Shown: positions 33,333 to 45,850 of the stretch, in pieces
Layout: every line of letters begins with the position of its first letter
Numbering within the stretch: position 1 is the stretch's first letter
Assembly: GCF_003597395.2 (NCBI RefSeq)
Contig: NC_133770.1
Coordinates: forward strand, 199,593,503-199,657,502
Direction: 5' to 3'
From: Chelonoidis abingdonii
Lineage: Eukaryota > Chordata > Testudines > Testudinidae
DNA: 64,000 nt
Position numbers and translations under genes: made by a program
The notes under the pieces: generated by a model
What the model was told of the DNA's origin: nothing
Databases searched by the model: none
What the model saw: only the letters and a program-made list of their open reading frames with translations

Positions 33333-36300
33333 ATCTTCACTCCAACAAACCTATTCATGATCTGAGGATTTACTCTTAGGAACATAAAGTTAAAGGAACA
33401 AGAGATAGCATATTCCATAAATATTCTTTTCAAATATGTTTGATTCTCTTATAATTTCACCAAAACTCTTCTTAACAGTTTGGGTTTTGATTTGAAAAAA
33501 TAAATTTGATGATACTGTTCTATAAAGCATTTGAAATAATATTACAATTCTGTGCATTAATCTGCAACTGTAGTCTCAGTGTAGGTTCCTTTTATTTTAT
33601 AGTAACATTTTTGATTCCTTTGAGTCATGAGTCAAGCACAAGAGGCATGATTCAACTGATGAAGATAAAAAGAAACAGACAACATCTCCCAAGAACCCAT
33701 AACTTATATTCAGTTTCAGCCACAGAAATTGAATCATTACCTTTTCAAAATGAAGACAATTTACTTAGCATTATTATTGACAATTATTTTCCCTTATAAA
33801 ATCAAATTGACAGTTTTTTGAGATGCAAATATATATGATTTTAAATCGCTTATTGCCATAGATACAGGATATATTCAGAGTAAAATATTTACATTTTCTT
33901 AAATAAAGATTGATTCACTTCTTCCTTTATCACAGTTGGTTTAAATTAATACACTAAGAAAACCAGAGGTTTCTTTATATCACTATCATAGGCAGATTTA
34001 TTATTTATTTTTAGTGTTTGGTTAAATAAATTCATGTGACTGCTAATGGCCTAATGAATAGTGTTATCAACTCATATACATGAGTATGGGAGCAGCCTTG
34101 GGACTGTCAGTCCTCATGCCATCTGGAACAGGGACTATCATACAGACAAAGTTCTTAGGCCTATGGGAAAATGTATATAGAGTGCACAGTGTCTGTGCGT
34201 TCCTCTAACAGCTGCTTACAAAGTGGTAACAGTCTCAGAGGGGGCTGCCTGCCATTTCACTTGTAGGGGGACTGTAAATATCACAGCTGTTTCTCTGAGA
34301 TAGATAGGGAGGGGTGTGGAGAGGCAGCCCTAAATGAAGTAGCAGATTTAAAAGATTTAAAACTACTACTTGAAGGCAACTCTCCTGATTCACTGCCTTA
34401 GAAAAGCAAGACCCCTTTAAATATATGCTGTGCAAAGCATTGTCCATTTTGGTGCCTGATGCAGGAAACTGATTTATTGTAAAAAAACAAACAAAACAAA
34501 CCCTACAAACCCACTGTGGACCAGATTTACCAGTGTCCTTTGGCTGCTAAACACTACTCCAGTGATCCAAAGAAGCCATGACATGTTGGAGATTCTAGCT
34601 CTGTACATAAATTGCACTGATTTTTTTTTAAATCAGTTCTCCCACTTAACACAATTTTGTTCTTAAATTAAGACTATGTACATCACAAAAATTCTATGTA
34701 TTTCTAGATATTTCTGCCTTGTTGAATGGGCATCCAGTTAACAGATTCACTCAGACGCTCATGCTAAACAAGTTGTCAACATCTGTTTTTGCCTGCCATA
34801 GAGATATATTTGGGTATGAAAAACATTGTGTTATTAAATCACTTCACTTAAAACTTCTGCTTGGTTCAGAAAAAATGACCTTCCTAGGTCAATGAGGTTT
34901 GATTACCTTCTGCAAGCCTCCTGATGCACTGCCAGGATTATGACCCCAGAAGCAAAAACAATTAAAAACATGTTTCTTAAATTTCTATATGAGAGGGTTC
35001 TGATAGTGCCCTAGTTAAAGGCACTATGACCCAGCCACAGATTTTGTCTTTTAAAAGAATGCTTGCTATACTTAGTGGAAAATATGTATCTGAAGGGGAT
35101 CTCATTCACTTTCCTTACAGAAGAGGACTGAACAGCACACCATGCCATTGTGTCCTTGAAGATAATTTTAAAAATCTTTGAGTGTCTATAAAAAACCACC
35201 CTAATCTTGGAGTTTGCTTCCAGCCTCTTTCATCCACCCACTATAAAAGCAAACAACAACAAATGCTCTGAGGCAGAACCTGTCTGTATTGCCTGCCAAG
35301 TAAGTTTTAGGGTAAGCAAACTGGAAAGGGGCCATGCCATCCTCTGTGTCTTGCAGAATACTGAGCTCATTGGCAGTGGCTATCTAATAAATAACAACAC
35401 GCCCAGAACCAAGAGGAACCGTTTATCCCAGACTCACCTCAGGTAACAGGAGCACTGCATGCAGTTTCTGGGACAGGCAGGACTACAAAGATCCTTCTTG
35501 CTTCACAGTCTTAATTGCCTGTGAGTGAGATAATTCACATATGACACTTCAGATAGTTCTTTTCATTGCCTTGACCATGTAAGTAACTGCAGAGCTCTGT
35601 TAGTAGTGTATTAGTTCACTGTTCCAGAATCAGTGGGCAAATTCTCTGCTGGTCTGAATAGGCACAACTCGATCCACTTCAGAGAATTTGGCCTAGTGCA
35701 TTTAAAAATCTATGGTAGATACCCTGCCACCTGCCAATTACTTTGTATAAAGCCTAAATAATTTTATGTCAGTATTTGCAGCATCCCCTGAAGTAAATAG
35801 TTAGATGACACTGTGGATATTGCAGAAATTTTTCTAATCAAAGAGAAAATAAGAATGAGAATAAAGTGACTCAGATGCAAGTTATCTATACATAGTGGCA
35901 TGACCATGGTGTCCATAGACCAGTTAGGGCAGAGGATGAAAAAGAAAATGGTCCACAGACCTACCCATAACTGCATAGCCAGTTCTGCCTTCTTTGATTT
36001 AAGGGGTAGATATGGTAGGTTAGATGTGCAATGAGGTGGAATACAGGATCCAATGCCATCATCCATCATTAGAACATGCACAGAGTGAGATGCTATTTTA
36101 ACCTGTTACTAGTCATAATGAGTGGCAAGAACAGACTGTTTCTATTCCTTATACCTTTTCTGTACTTTCAGAAATACGATAATTGTTCAGAATCAGAATT
36201 TTGCCATCAACATGTTTCATATCTGGTGCAGTTTGATAAGAGCTCTGTCATCACTCTCCGATATATTTAAATCAGTACAATTATTCATTATTTTATTACC

Positions 36301-39300
36301 TATAATTCTTTTTTTAAAAAGATAACTCATTAAATTCAACAGATAATATGGGGTTTCCCCCGTTCATGTATCCAGCCATGAGAAAACATTTAAGAATGTG
36401 TTTTTGAGAGCTTTTCCCATGGTGTTTTTCTCCCTACAGTCTCTTTAGTGCTTGACAAATACTTAAATTAGCTCTTTTCGGTGTCTGGTGCTCAATCTAT
36501 GCTTTGTCTTTTCTCCTCATTTCTCTCTCATGTCTGCATCACACAGTCACAAATCCAGTTTAAGGCTTATCCCTCCTCTACATCAACTGAACAAAAATCA
36601 CGATCAACATAGCTTCCCTTTACATCTGACCTATCCTCACCAGATTTATTTTATTTCCTACCAGTTTGATAGGGCAGACTTTTACATTTTTATTATTTGG
36701 TCCTTCACTGTGATCATGGCGAGATCTGGGTTTGAAATTTTTGAGAAGCCTTCTTGTATGCCTCCCTCCCTCACTGTCCTATCGCCAGCCCCATTTCACC
36801 TGAGCACTCCTCTCCAGTCTTCCCTTTTACCCCTTCTCTCTCACCTGCCCTTTATCCCTCTTACTTCTTGCCTACTGCTCTACTCCTTCTCCATTCCAGC
36901 CATTCCCTCTCACCCTAGCCAACACTCCCATACTTACATTTAAAAGAAAAATAAATGCTTCATAACCACAACATTCTGAGCACAAAGATAACCAGAAAGA
37001 GCTTCTTACTTCTACCCCCAACCTCCCTCCAATGTTTGGTAGATTCACCAGCTGTGTCATTTCTTATATTAGAGTAAGCCCTATGGGTCACAGATCATTT
37101 CTTCCACAGTACAAAGCAGCACCAATTCTGACTGAAGCCTGTGTGTGTTGCTCCAATTCAGTTTAAAAACAAAATCACCAAGATGCATGAAGCTCTTTTG
37201 CAACTTTATTGATTGCCTATATTGTGATGGACTTTGAGCTTCTAAGTTTTGAAAAGCCTGTTCTTCTGGGGGCAAATCTTGCCCCCTGTTCTATGGTGAA
37301 TGAGTATATCTAGTAATGGAATCCTTCAGTAGGAGGGGACAGGGTTTTAGAGGAATCATACAAGGTGTTGGTATCCTCTGCACTAAAGAGGTCAGCCCTG
37401 TCACAGGCCTCCCCTGGGTGCCAGTGTGCTGGGTGTGGGCAGAAAGAGGAACTGATGTTATACAGCTATTCCTGTCCTCCTGGCAGCAAAGGAGATACCT
37501 TAAGGCCACAGTGGATGAGAATAATAGCATCTGGCTGTAGATCAGAGCTGTAGCTACTTTGTAGCCTGTGAAGAGAATTCATTCTTTCCATCCCCAAGCC
37601 ATTGCAGAAATCCCCAGTGAACAGTCCCTCTGTTCTGGAAAGTTTGGCTTTAAAGCATGGCTGCAATGGCCACCATCTTGGCCAACACACTAGGGACTGA
37701 ACTGGGCACCCTTCAAACCTAAAAACACGAGCTTTTACAGCTTGAGTTGAAGAACCAACACACTCTAGCTGGGGCTGTAAGTGAATCATGTGCCTCACAG
37801 ATTGGGCACCAAAGGATACATACACTCGCATGCATGTGAATTGTTTGCACATTAAAATAAGATAAAAATAGAATGAGTGCTTTTGGCCTGAGTTTTTAAA
37901 ATTAAAAAAAGAATGCTAGCATAGAAAAAATGACATTGCCCATATTAACAACTATATGTGGTTCATATTTGCTACTTAGAAACTCAAAAGTCTGCCATAT
38001 ACATAAATATTGCGATGCGCTCAGATACTTGGTAATCGTGGCCACACAACTACATTAGCTGGATGGATAGATCACATTCTTGGTGAAAGGCTGCAATTCT
38101 TATACTTTCTAAAAGAGTATTTAGGGTACCATTTAAATGCAAAAGACTCTTTGGAATAAGCATTAAAAACATATCTACCCATTTCCAGATGTAGGCTAAT
38201 GATGACGTTCTATATGCAAATACTTTCCTTGCACCTTGGAAAAACACAGGTTGGTACATTCACATTTATATGCTCACTGAAAAAGTTAATGCGCAGAAAA
38301 AATGTTGCTTTTACAAATTTCTGAGCACAAGACAAGATTTAGACCCATATCTAGCATTATATATATATATAGTAAGAGTTATCTCCATATTTCATTTTAA
38401 TATATTGACAGTTTAGATTAACAGATCTTAGTCTATTTTCTAATGTGAGACATTTTGTACCATCTCCAGCATTTTAAAATGCCTATTTCTTTAATAATCA
38501 CCTGATATTAATTTGTCCATTAAAATTATTTTAAAATTCATTGTTATAAATCATCCTCGTAAAGGACTTAACAGTCAGATAGGGCTATAAAGACCCAAAT
38601 ATTTACATGCCAAATTTGAGGCAAGCTTTGGAGAACGCATGAAGATTACTGGTACTCACGATGCCAAAAACAGTAGGTCTAAATGCTTTAAAGAATGTGT
38701 GGTAAAATTAGTAAAAGAAGCCCTCAGAGATTTAATGGTATTTAACCTAAAACATGTTGAATTCTTCTAAATGCCCTAAGGCAATTATTCCAGAATGTCA
38801 GTTCAACCCTGTCTAAAAGCAGCTGGTATAATCTGATGAGCTATGGCTAAATGCTGAGTTTGATCAGAACAATTTTAAATTACTTTAAATCTGTCTATAC
38901 CATAGTGGTTTTTAATGGCAAGATTACTTAGGCTCCTATGCTTCCATCTGATGCATGGTACACAAGGGAACAAAATCATGCTAAGCATATTTAAGTAAAC
39001 CTGTTTGTTTTTCCAACCCCAGTGGGGAGAGGCTGCAAAACAAAAACAAAAACAAAACAAAACATGGAGATAGCATCTTCCAGTGCAACAACTTTCCCTT
39101 TTTGGGGTATTCTATAGTGCATGATACACGTTATACAGGAGGAAGTGCAGCCACTGGATACATGTTCTCCATGAAAGCTGGTGTAACTTAAGTTCAGTGA
39201 ATGTCCTATAATCAATGCCTCTCTGAGTAGCATTAACTTATAAAATAGCCTATAAGACTAACCATCGCAAATGGCCAAGGGCTGCTATTGACAACATGTC

Positions 39301-40111
39301 ATGGGAGGCAGTCCTATTTTCGGAACATAGGGAAGCCCTATGCTGAGTGCAGGAAATGGGGTACCTACAGATGAGAGAATTGTCAAGTTGGGCCCCTCCA
39401 TTTGTCTGGATCACCAGCTTGTGAGAGATTTGGTATATGTGCCATGTCTGGGAGAGAAGGATTGGCTGAGGCAAGTCAAAGTTCTTTCTGACACCCAAAG
39501 CTACAAATGCTTTTTTTGGCAAGGCACCTCTTTCTACATCCTTTAACATGAAAAGGGCACATATGTACCACATCAAACTATATTCTCTTCTTCTTAATCT
39601 CAGCCAATAAATGAAAGTTACAAGAATATATATTCAGAAGAGGAAAGGTTGTGGGAAAATGAAAAATTAATTGCATTATGCCAAACCTACTGATGGGCAA
39701 ATCAGTACAAACAACAAGGATACATTTTGTCTATGGTAATAGACGTGTATGACCACATGTATTCTTCCAAAGCCAAAACAAAATAGAAATGGATGTATAC
39801 TGCACACTACAGTACATTTCTTTAGGTGTGTGTGTGGGGGGACTTTAAAAAGGGGACAAGTCATAAAAATGTCATATAAGAAAGACAGGTTCAAAGAGTA
39901 TATTAAGACTCTGATCTGAACAGGAACAGATTTATAGCCCAAAGCACCATGGAGATGATTTTGCTGTGTCTTGAGCTTTACCATCACTTATCTAAATAAC
40001 TAGCCTGTACAGTGGCAATAGTACACGAGCATCTTACCTTGAACTGAGTCAACTACTTCATATGGAGGGTAACATTTCATATAGATAGTACTATTTTCAT
40101 AAAATATATAG
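33333..40111. other. Long low-repeat stretch, no gene seen
   Basis: Nearly 7 kb with no transposon ends I recognise, apart from simple repeats such as (TA)n at about 38,359-38,371. Open frames up to 151 codons (36,488-36,943 plus, 37,466-37,852 minus) are low-complexity or lack any domain. Exons cannot be excluded, but no acceptor/donor-bounded coding block with conserved motifs stood out. It could be an intron or intergenic spacer. Confidence 0.4.
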
Positions 40112-40174
40112 AGCAGATCCTTAGCTGGCATAAATGGAACCATGTTGATTTATACCAGCTGATGATCTGGCTCA
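40112..40174. repeat. Short palindromic MITE (GATCCTTAGCTGG family)
   Basis: AGATCCTTAGCTGGCATAAA and its inverted partner TTATACCAGCTGATGATCT frame a short centre. Same ends as the copy at 16,236. Confidence 0.6.
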
Positions 40175-40229
40175 GTCTACAGTGCTCATTCTTTAAAAAA
40201 ACCAACCAACCAAACAAACAAACAAAAAA
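40175..40229. repeat. (AACC)n/(AAAC)n simple repeat
   Basis: AACCAACCAACC followed by AAACAAACAAAC at about 40,200-40,228. Confidence 0.8.
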
Positions 40230-40475
40230 ACCTAGAGTGAATATTGCAAATACTGAGATAACCTAATAAGCTATGTATCTGAAGTAAGCTTGGCAAGTTT
40301 AAAAAGTGTATTTTATATGTGGAATGAGCAAAAGAATGCATAACATGCCACAGTGGCTCAGACAGGGGATGCTTCTAGGGAAAATATAACTCCCACACAT
40401 GTACACACACTGCACTTACTTGTTCAAGACTGTACCATGTGAGGATGTTTCCTCCTGAACCCCACTAGTAATCAT
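40230..40475. other. Unannotated sequence
   Basis: Nothing recognised. Confidence 0.4.
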
Positions 40476-40575
40476 CTATGTCCTGACGAAGTGGGTATTC
40501 ACCCTCGAAAGCTTATGCTCCAACACATCTGTTAGTCTATAAGGTGCCACAGGACTCTTTGTTGCTTTTTTACAT
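40476..40575 (+). repeat. Hammerhead-like interspersed repeat, best copy
   Basis: The copy holds a hammerhead-type core. CTGACGA is at 40,483-40,489. Stem II is GTGGGT (40,491-40,496) against ACCCTC (40,501-40,506), with 5 of 6 pairs and loop ATTC. GAAA is at 40,507-40,510. Stem III is GC/GC around TTAT (40,511-40,518), followed by TC at 40,519-40,520, the expected cleavage dinucleotide. The common tail ATCTGTTAGTCTATAAGGTG follows. Two features argue against activity: an extra A (40,490) before stem II, and no convincing helix I. Very short stem III is known for hammerheads in Penelope-like elements; linking this family to them is inference. Confidence 0.65.
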
Positions 40576-41246
40576 TAGCCCTTGTTATCATTGTAGTTCT
40601 ATTGCTTAGTCATCACAGTTCTATCCACAGTTCAAAATTTGCTTAACTACACGTAAGTGCCTACTTTGTTTTCTTTATGCCATATCTTATTTTGTTCTTC
40701 CCATTTCCAAACTAAATGGGTCCCTCACTCTCACTCGAAGCGAAGGACCTCCCACTGAATTGCCGCAGATCGCAGATCGCAGCTTTTTTTTTTTCTCTGG
40801 TTGGGGCAGCAATGTAGAGGGCCTCAAAGGAGTGTAAATATAATTTGGTCTCAGATATAATTGCTCACAAAAAGCCAGTGCTAGACATGAATCAAAAGAT
40901 AATTTTTTGGGGGGGAGCAATCTCCCCCTATTTTTATCCAGCCTGAATCTGAATTCCAATTAAATCTTTAACATACGAATACAAACTATTACACCAGATG
41001 CCAAATACATCTGTCCACACAGACATGTAGTAAATGTTTTAAATTGTTTATGATTCATAAGAGCACAAACAAAAAGTCATCTGAAAAACAGCGCACTATA
41101 ATTTTATCAGGCTCTCCATAAATATTTGTTACGGGCTGAAAATAACTTCATGTCCAGGAGTTATTTTTTTAAAAATAAAAAAGTAAGTTAGAAGAACTTG
41201 AAGATAGGCTCAAAATGAAAGTGCCTTCTCAAACATAATCACTGTG
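40576..41246. other. Unannotated AT-rich sequence
   Basis: Short direct repeat CGCAGATCGCAGATCGCAG at about 40,764-40,782. No gene. Confidence 0.4.
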
Positions 41247-41254
41247 TTCTAGAG

Positions 41255-41536
41255 CAGTGGTTCTCAAACTAGGGCTGCCGCTTGTTCAGATTCGGTTGAT
41301 CACGGCTCCCACTGGCTGTGGTTCGCTGCTCCAGGCCAATGGGGGCTGCAGGAAGCGGCGCAGGCTGAGGGACATTCTGGCCACCCTTCCTGCAGCCCCC
41401 ATTGGCCTGGAGCGGTGAATCATGGCAAGTGGAAGCCATGACTGGCTGAACCTGTGGACACGGTAGGTAAACAAATCAGCCTGGCCTGCTAGGGGCTTTC
41501 CCTGAACAAGTGGCAACCCTAGTTTGAGAACCACTG
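41255..41536. mobile_element. hAT MITE with perfect 8-bp target duplication
   Basis: The element runs from CAGTGGTTCTCAAACTAGGG to its inverted end (CCCTAGTTTGAGAACCACTG). Both ends extend inward to CTTGTTCA/TGAACAAG. TTCTAGAG is repeated exactly on both sides (41,247-41,254 and 41,537-41,544), an 8-bp duplication as made by hAT transposases. Inside is a second GC-rich inverted repeat of about 30 bp (41,325-41,355 and 41,386-41,415) around GCTCCAGGCCAATGGGGGCT. The 282-bp element is non-autonomous and depends on a transposase from elsewhere. Confidence 0.92.
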
Positions 41537-41544
41537 TTCTAGAG

Positions 41545-42689
41545 TAACAGTATCATAATATGAGGAGGAAAAAATAAGATTGATGGCTAGTGAGGATGCT
41601 TTATTTCTCCAACTTGCAGTGACTACATTACTTATGAATGGCAGAGCTACAAGTGAAAACAGCAGCTACTGTAACAAATGTATAACAATTTAAAAAATGT
41701 GTACGCAGCCATTCTAAGATATTTTATTTATTTGCTATGTATGAATTGTAATTTTAAGTATAGTTTGGGCTTTTTTATTTTCTAACTACATTATGCAGCA
41801 TTTAAACACAAAAAAGGAAGATTTGTGAAGAATGTTGTGTCATGCATGCTAATGACATAAGTATATTTCCTGAATGGACATCTAGGATATAACGAAAACA
41901 AACTGCATATATCAGCTTACTGACTTAACATGAAAAGGTCTGGTAAGTAAAATACATCAAATTACTGGGGCCTCTTTATAGCTTGCTCCCCAAATCTTTA
42001 GATATATTCTAGAAAAAAAAGTTAAAGCTTTTCTTTATTCAAATTAACAAAATTTGGAGGAAATGTTAATGTCATCTAGAAATTGCAGGAGGAGACAATT
42101 CTGCTACTGACTCGCTATGGCTCCTGGCTAACTTAACACCTCTCTGTAACAGTTTACTCATCTGCAGAATACCACCCCTGCATGTTAGACTTAGTTCTGT
42201 GAGATGCTAATTGCTCTAGTGATCAGCATGTTGCAGGTTTGGGTCTTGAAATATGTTTTTTTGCCTGTTTGTTTTCTCCTTTCAACTTCTGCAATCAATG
42301 CACTGTGAATGAAGTGATCAGTAGCAGATGTTTCTGATAACAGCTGATTTCTACTGCTGTCACTAGGCACACAGCAGGTGGAAAAATCCAACAGTGAAGT
42401 TCAATTGCCTACAACTCTTGCTCTAATGGTCCCTAATTGTCTACTGTGTACATTAGTGTTATCAGCTAGGACAGGGAACCCTCCTGTCCTCCTGGTAGCT
42501 TTCAGCTGTAGCCTTTCCCTTCCCTTTACTTAAAGGAAGTGTTACTATAGAACTTGTCTGTTACCTGTAAAATCTGAGAGTTAAATATATTGCCAGGATC
42601 CCTGGCATATTTCTCCATGCAAAAAGGCTTCTTACTATATTCAATTACCAATATATTATTTTTCATATTACAGTAGCAAATAGAAGAAT
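41545..42689. other. Unannotated AT-rich sequence
   Basis: Nothing recognised. Confidence 0.4.
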
Positions 42690-43432
42690 AGAGACTCAAA
42701 GAGCTTGCCTTGTTTAGCCTAACCAAAAGAAGACTGAGGGAAGATATGATTGCTCTCTATAAGTATATAAGAGGAATAAATACCAGGGAAGGAGAGGAAT
42801 TATTTAAGCTCGGTACCAATGTGGACACAAGAACAAATGGATATAAAACTGGCCATCAGGAATTAGACTTGAAATTAGACGAAGGTTTCTAACCATCAGA
42901 GAAGTGAAGTTCTGGAACAGCCTTCCAAGGGGAGCAGTGGGGGCAAATTCAAAGACCAACCGTTGATAAGGTTATGGAGGGGATGATATGATGGATAGCC
43001 TGAATTGCAATTAATTGATTTTTGGACTAATTAGCGGTAAAAATATCCCTAATGGCCTGTATGGCATGGAATCTAGGTTACTACAGAAGAATTCTTTCAG
43101 AGAATTCCTGGGTGTCTGGCTGGTGAGTCTTGCCCACATGCTCATGGGTTAGCTGATCACCATATTTGGGGTCGGGAAGGAATTTTCCTCCAGGGCACAT
43201 CGGCAAAGGCCCTGGGGCTGTTTTGTCTTCCTCTGCAGGGTCGGGCACGGAGGATTCTCTGCACCTTGAAGTCTTTAAACCATGATTTGAGGACTTCAAT
43301 AGCTCAGACATAGGTTAGCAGTTTATTACAGAAGTGAATGGGTGAGATCCTGTGGCCTGCATTGTGCAGGAGGTCAGACTAGATGATCATAATGGTCCCT
43401 TCTGACCTTAAAGTCTATGAGTCTATGAGAAG
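42690..43432 (+). mobile_element. CR1 LINE 3' end with long 3' UTR
   Basis: The coding remnant at the start reads RLREDMIALYKYIRGINTRE (42,731 on), the last part of CR1 ORF2. The 3' UTR follows, with CTAATGGCCTGTATGGCATG, GGGGTCGGGAAGGAATTTTC and GACTAGATGATCATAATGGT. It ends GACCTTAAAGTCTATGAGTC then TATGAGA. Its antisense relatives are at 23,639-23,854 and 56,832-57,237. 5'-truncated. Confidence 0.9.
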
Positions 43433-43439
43433 TTTGAAA

Positions 43440-43605
43440 TGAAATCAAGGCTCCGTTGTGCTAGGCACTGTACAAACACATTGTAAAAGACAGTTCATCC
43501 CCCAAAGATCTTACAGCCCAAATGAATAAAAGAGACAGGAGGAAAAACAGTAGTACCTGGAATTGAATCCAGGAGTTCACTGAACCACAATGCCTCTCTT
43601 TTATA
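43440..43605 (+). repeat. MIR-like/CORE-SINE fragment
   Basis: GTTGTGCTAGGCACTGTACA and AACACATTGTAAAAGACAGT lead to TTGAATCCAGGAGTTCACTG and AACCACAATGCC, the order expected for an amniote MIR-like SINE. The central GAAACTGAGGC block is missing. It directly follows the CR1 tail. Confidence 0.6.
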
Positions 43606-43633
43606 CGTGTATATATTAAATATACATTGATTG

Positions 43634-43663
43634 CGTGTGTGCGCACACGCACACACACACACT
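43634..43663. repeat. (CA)n microsatellite with CGCACACG palindrome
   Basis: GCGTGTGTGCGCACACGCAC is followed by a CA run. The alternating purine-pyrimidine order could favour Z-DNA. Confidence 0.85.
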
Positions 43664-45059
43664 CTTATTTTAAAGAATATTACAGTTGCAAGCCAAGCAC
43701 TCAAACACTTGGGAATCCTAGAATTAAGAACACTTAGGCAACTTTAATTTGGCCCTCTTGTGTTTGACACAGTCTAATTATATATTGTTTTTTCCATAGA
43801 CCCTTGCCTCATTCAAGGCACAGAATGGATGGTGGTCATTCAATATGTAAATATTAATTTTTATGCCCAATTTGAAACATGTAGGGTTTGATTTTTCAGA
43901 TAATGCAGCTTTTTATATGGCCACAGCAGAGCTCCTATTGATTTCATTTGCAGCTATGAGTGCTCACCACATCTACAGACCTGATCCCAATTATCTCATT
44001 TGGGACCCAATAGCCAGCTGTGAAAATGTTGGCTTGCCTGATCTCTCAAGCATCACATTGGAACTTCCCTACAGAACCTGAAATTGAACCCATTATTCCA
44101 GAGATTCAGTCCTTTTCTATCTAGGAAATAGCTGTGAAAGCCAGTGGCAAAGTATGTGTCTCCACCTCCCTCTAGTGGCACATCCATATAGAAGATAACA
44201 GCCTTCTACTGGCACTAGTTACTCTGTTACCTCAGGTAGAACAGGACTGTGCTGTGGATCTAAAGATTGTAGTCTTGCTGATGACCATTGCAGGGACTCA
44301 ATATGGTTTCACTGAGTTAAATTTGTGTTTTGTTTTCAAGTCAAGTTTTTAAAAACTTAAGAAGTTAACATTAAAAAGTACTAAAAGAATATGAACGTTG
44401 CAAAGTTAAACACTCAAAAGTCCCCAAGAGCGGGCAATAGCCACCATTTGGTAAGTGTGGTGTCATACTAAGCAAACATGAGGAACAATTATAAGTGTGT
44501 GCAATTATTATTTTTGTAGTGTGTTCCACAGATTTGAATTCCAGCCTTTATTTGCAGGCATTCCAATGGTCAGTCACTGTGTTCAGAGCAACTGGACTGA
44601 ATGGTAGAAGCATTACTTGGAATAAGTTGGCAGAAATGACATTGTGATAGGAGGAGAGATATGCATATATCTTGAAGGGTGAGGTATGCTTTATTTCACC
44701 ACAGGGTTCTCTAGGTTTTGTTAATTGAATTGCACAAAAGGTGTCTTGCGATGGGGATTGCCAGCAGTCTGGTGATACATAAGACAGGCAGCCTCAAGTC
44801 TTTAATAAGCAGCATGTGAAGGCACGCTCTCAAAAGGAAGCCTCAGGTCAAGGGCTGGGTGGGATAGGCTTAGTGTTTGAGTGTCAGCTGATGTAGCTAG
44901 CTCCTGTTTGCCATGCCTGACCTAAACCTGGTTTTGCCTGTAGCATCTTTAAAGTTAAAACACTATTATGTATGTTACTGGCCCTCTGAGCAATGTCCCA
45001 ATGCACAAGCTCAAGGTTGTGTTGTAGGAGGTAGTATACACATCTTGTATTTTTGAGGT
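43664..45059. other. Unannotated sequence
   Basis: No gene or confident repeat. Confidence 0.4.
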
Positions 45060-45850
45060 TTCAGAGGATTAACCTGTGACATTCCCCAGGGCACAATGTG
45101 GACTGTTCAACAGCTGTGCCCCCTTAACTCTCTAGCCTAGGATGCCTTTCACACTGTTTTACTGTCACAACAGCACCTCTTGGCCTGGTTACACAGCATT
45201 TAGCATGCAAATTCACACCCAGCTAAACACATGATCACTCTGACCAGTCACTCATGAATTACACAGAGGGTGACACCCACAGATTCTAATTCCTAGCCTT
45301 GTCTCCCCAGAAATGTGCATCTTGTACTGTCCAGCAGACTACTGAACAGTGCAAGATCAGAGAAATTCCATCATTTCATCAAAGGAAAATGATATATGCA
45401 CCAGCCTTGTTTATCCCAAATTGAATCCCCCTCCCCACACATGCACACACTTTAATCCAAACACACCAGTTAAGATAAAACAAAAACTTATCTTGTTAAC
45501 TAAAGGAAGATAGATTTTAAGCGATTACTGGTATAGATGCATAAAAGTCAGGATTGATTACAAAAGAAAATAAAAGAGTAACATGAAACTTGACAAGCTA
45601 AGTGGCCTTAAAAGCAAAGGTTTAATATCACCATATACTGCTATAAATTTTACAGGCTAGATCTCCTTCCAGCCTAGGACCACTCCCCCTCTTAGTTCAG
45701 TTCTTTGAGAGTTGTTGATGCAATGAGCAGAGATGAAAGAGGCACAGTGAATTGAAGGTCACTGTCTCTCATTTTTATATTCCTCTCTCTACTTCAAAGA
45801 TTACTCCCCCCGCCCCCCCTAAAAAAAGCTGGGATGTAGGTAACAAGCAG
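45060..45850 (-). repeat. Probable old interspersed repeat of unknown class
   Basis: Phrases such as AAACACACCAGTTAAGATAA, CTTATCTTGTTAACTAAAGG and AGATAGATTTTAAGCGATTA resemble a retroelement-derived reptile repeat I recall in this antisense orientation. The boundaries are approximate. A pyrimidine/C-run block ends it near 45,805-45,822. Confidence 0.35.

Noticed and set aside
36488..36943. 151-codon plus-strand frame
   Set aside because: Pyrimidine-rich, Ser/Pro/Leu-heavy translation with no domain or conserved motif; typical of a C/T-rich tract.
37316..37852. Overlapping frames up to 128 codons as possible exon
   Set aside because: Frames on both strands overlap, no consensus splice-bounded block or domain was found, and the translations show no family signature.
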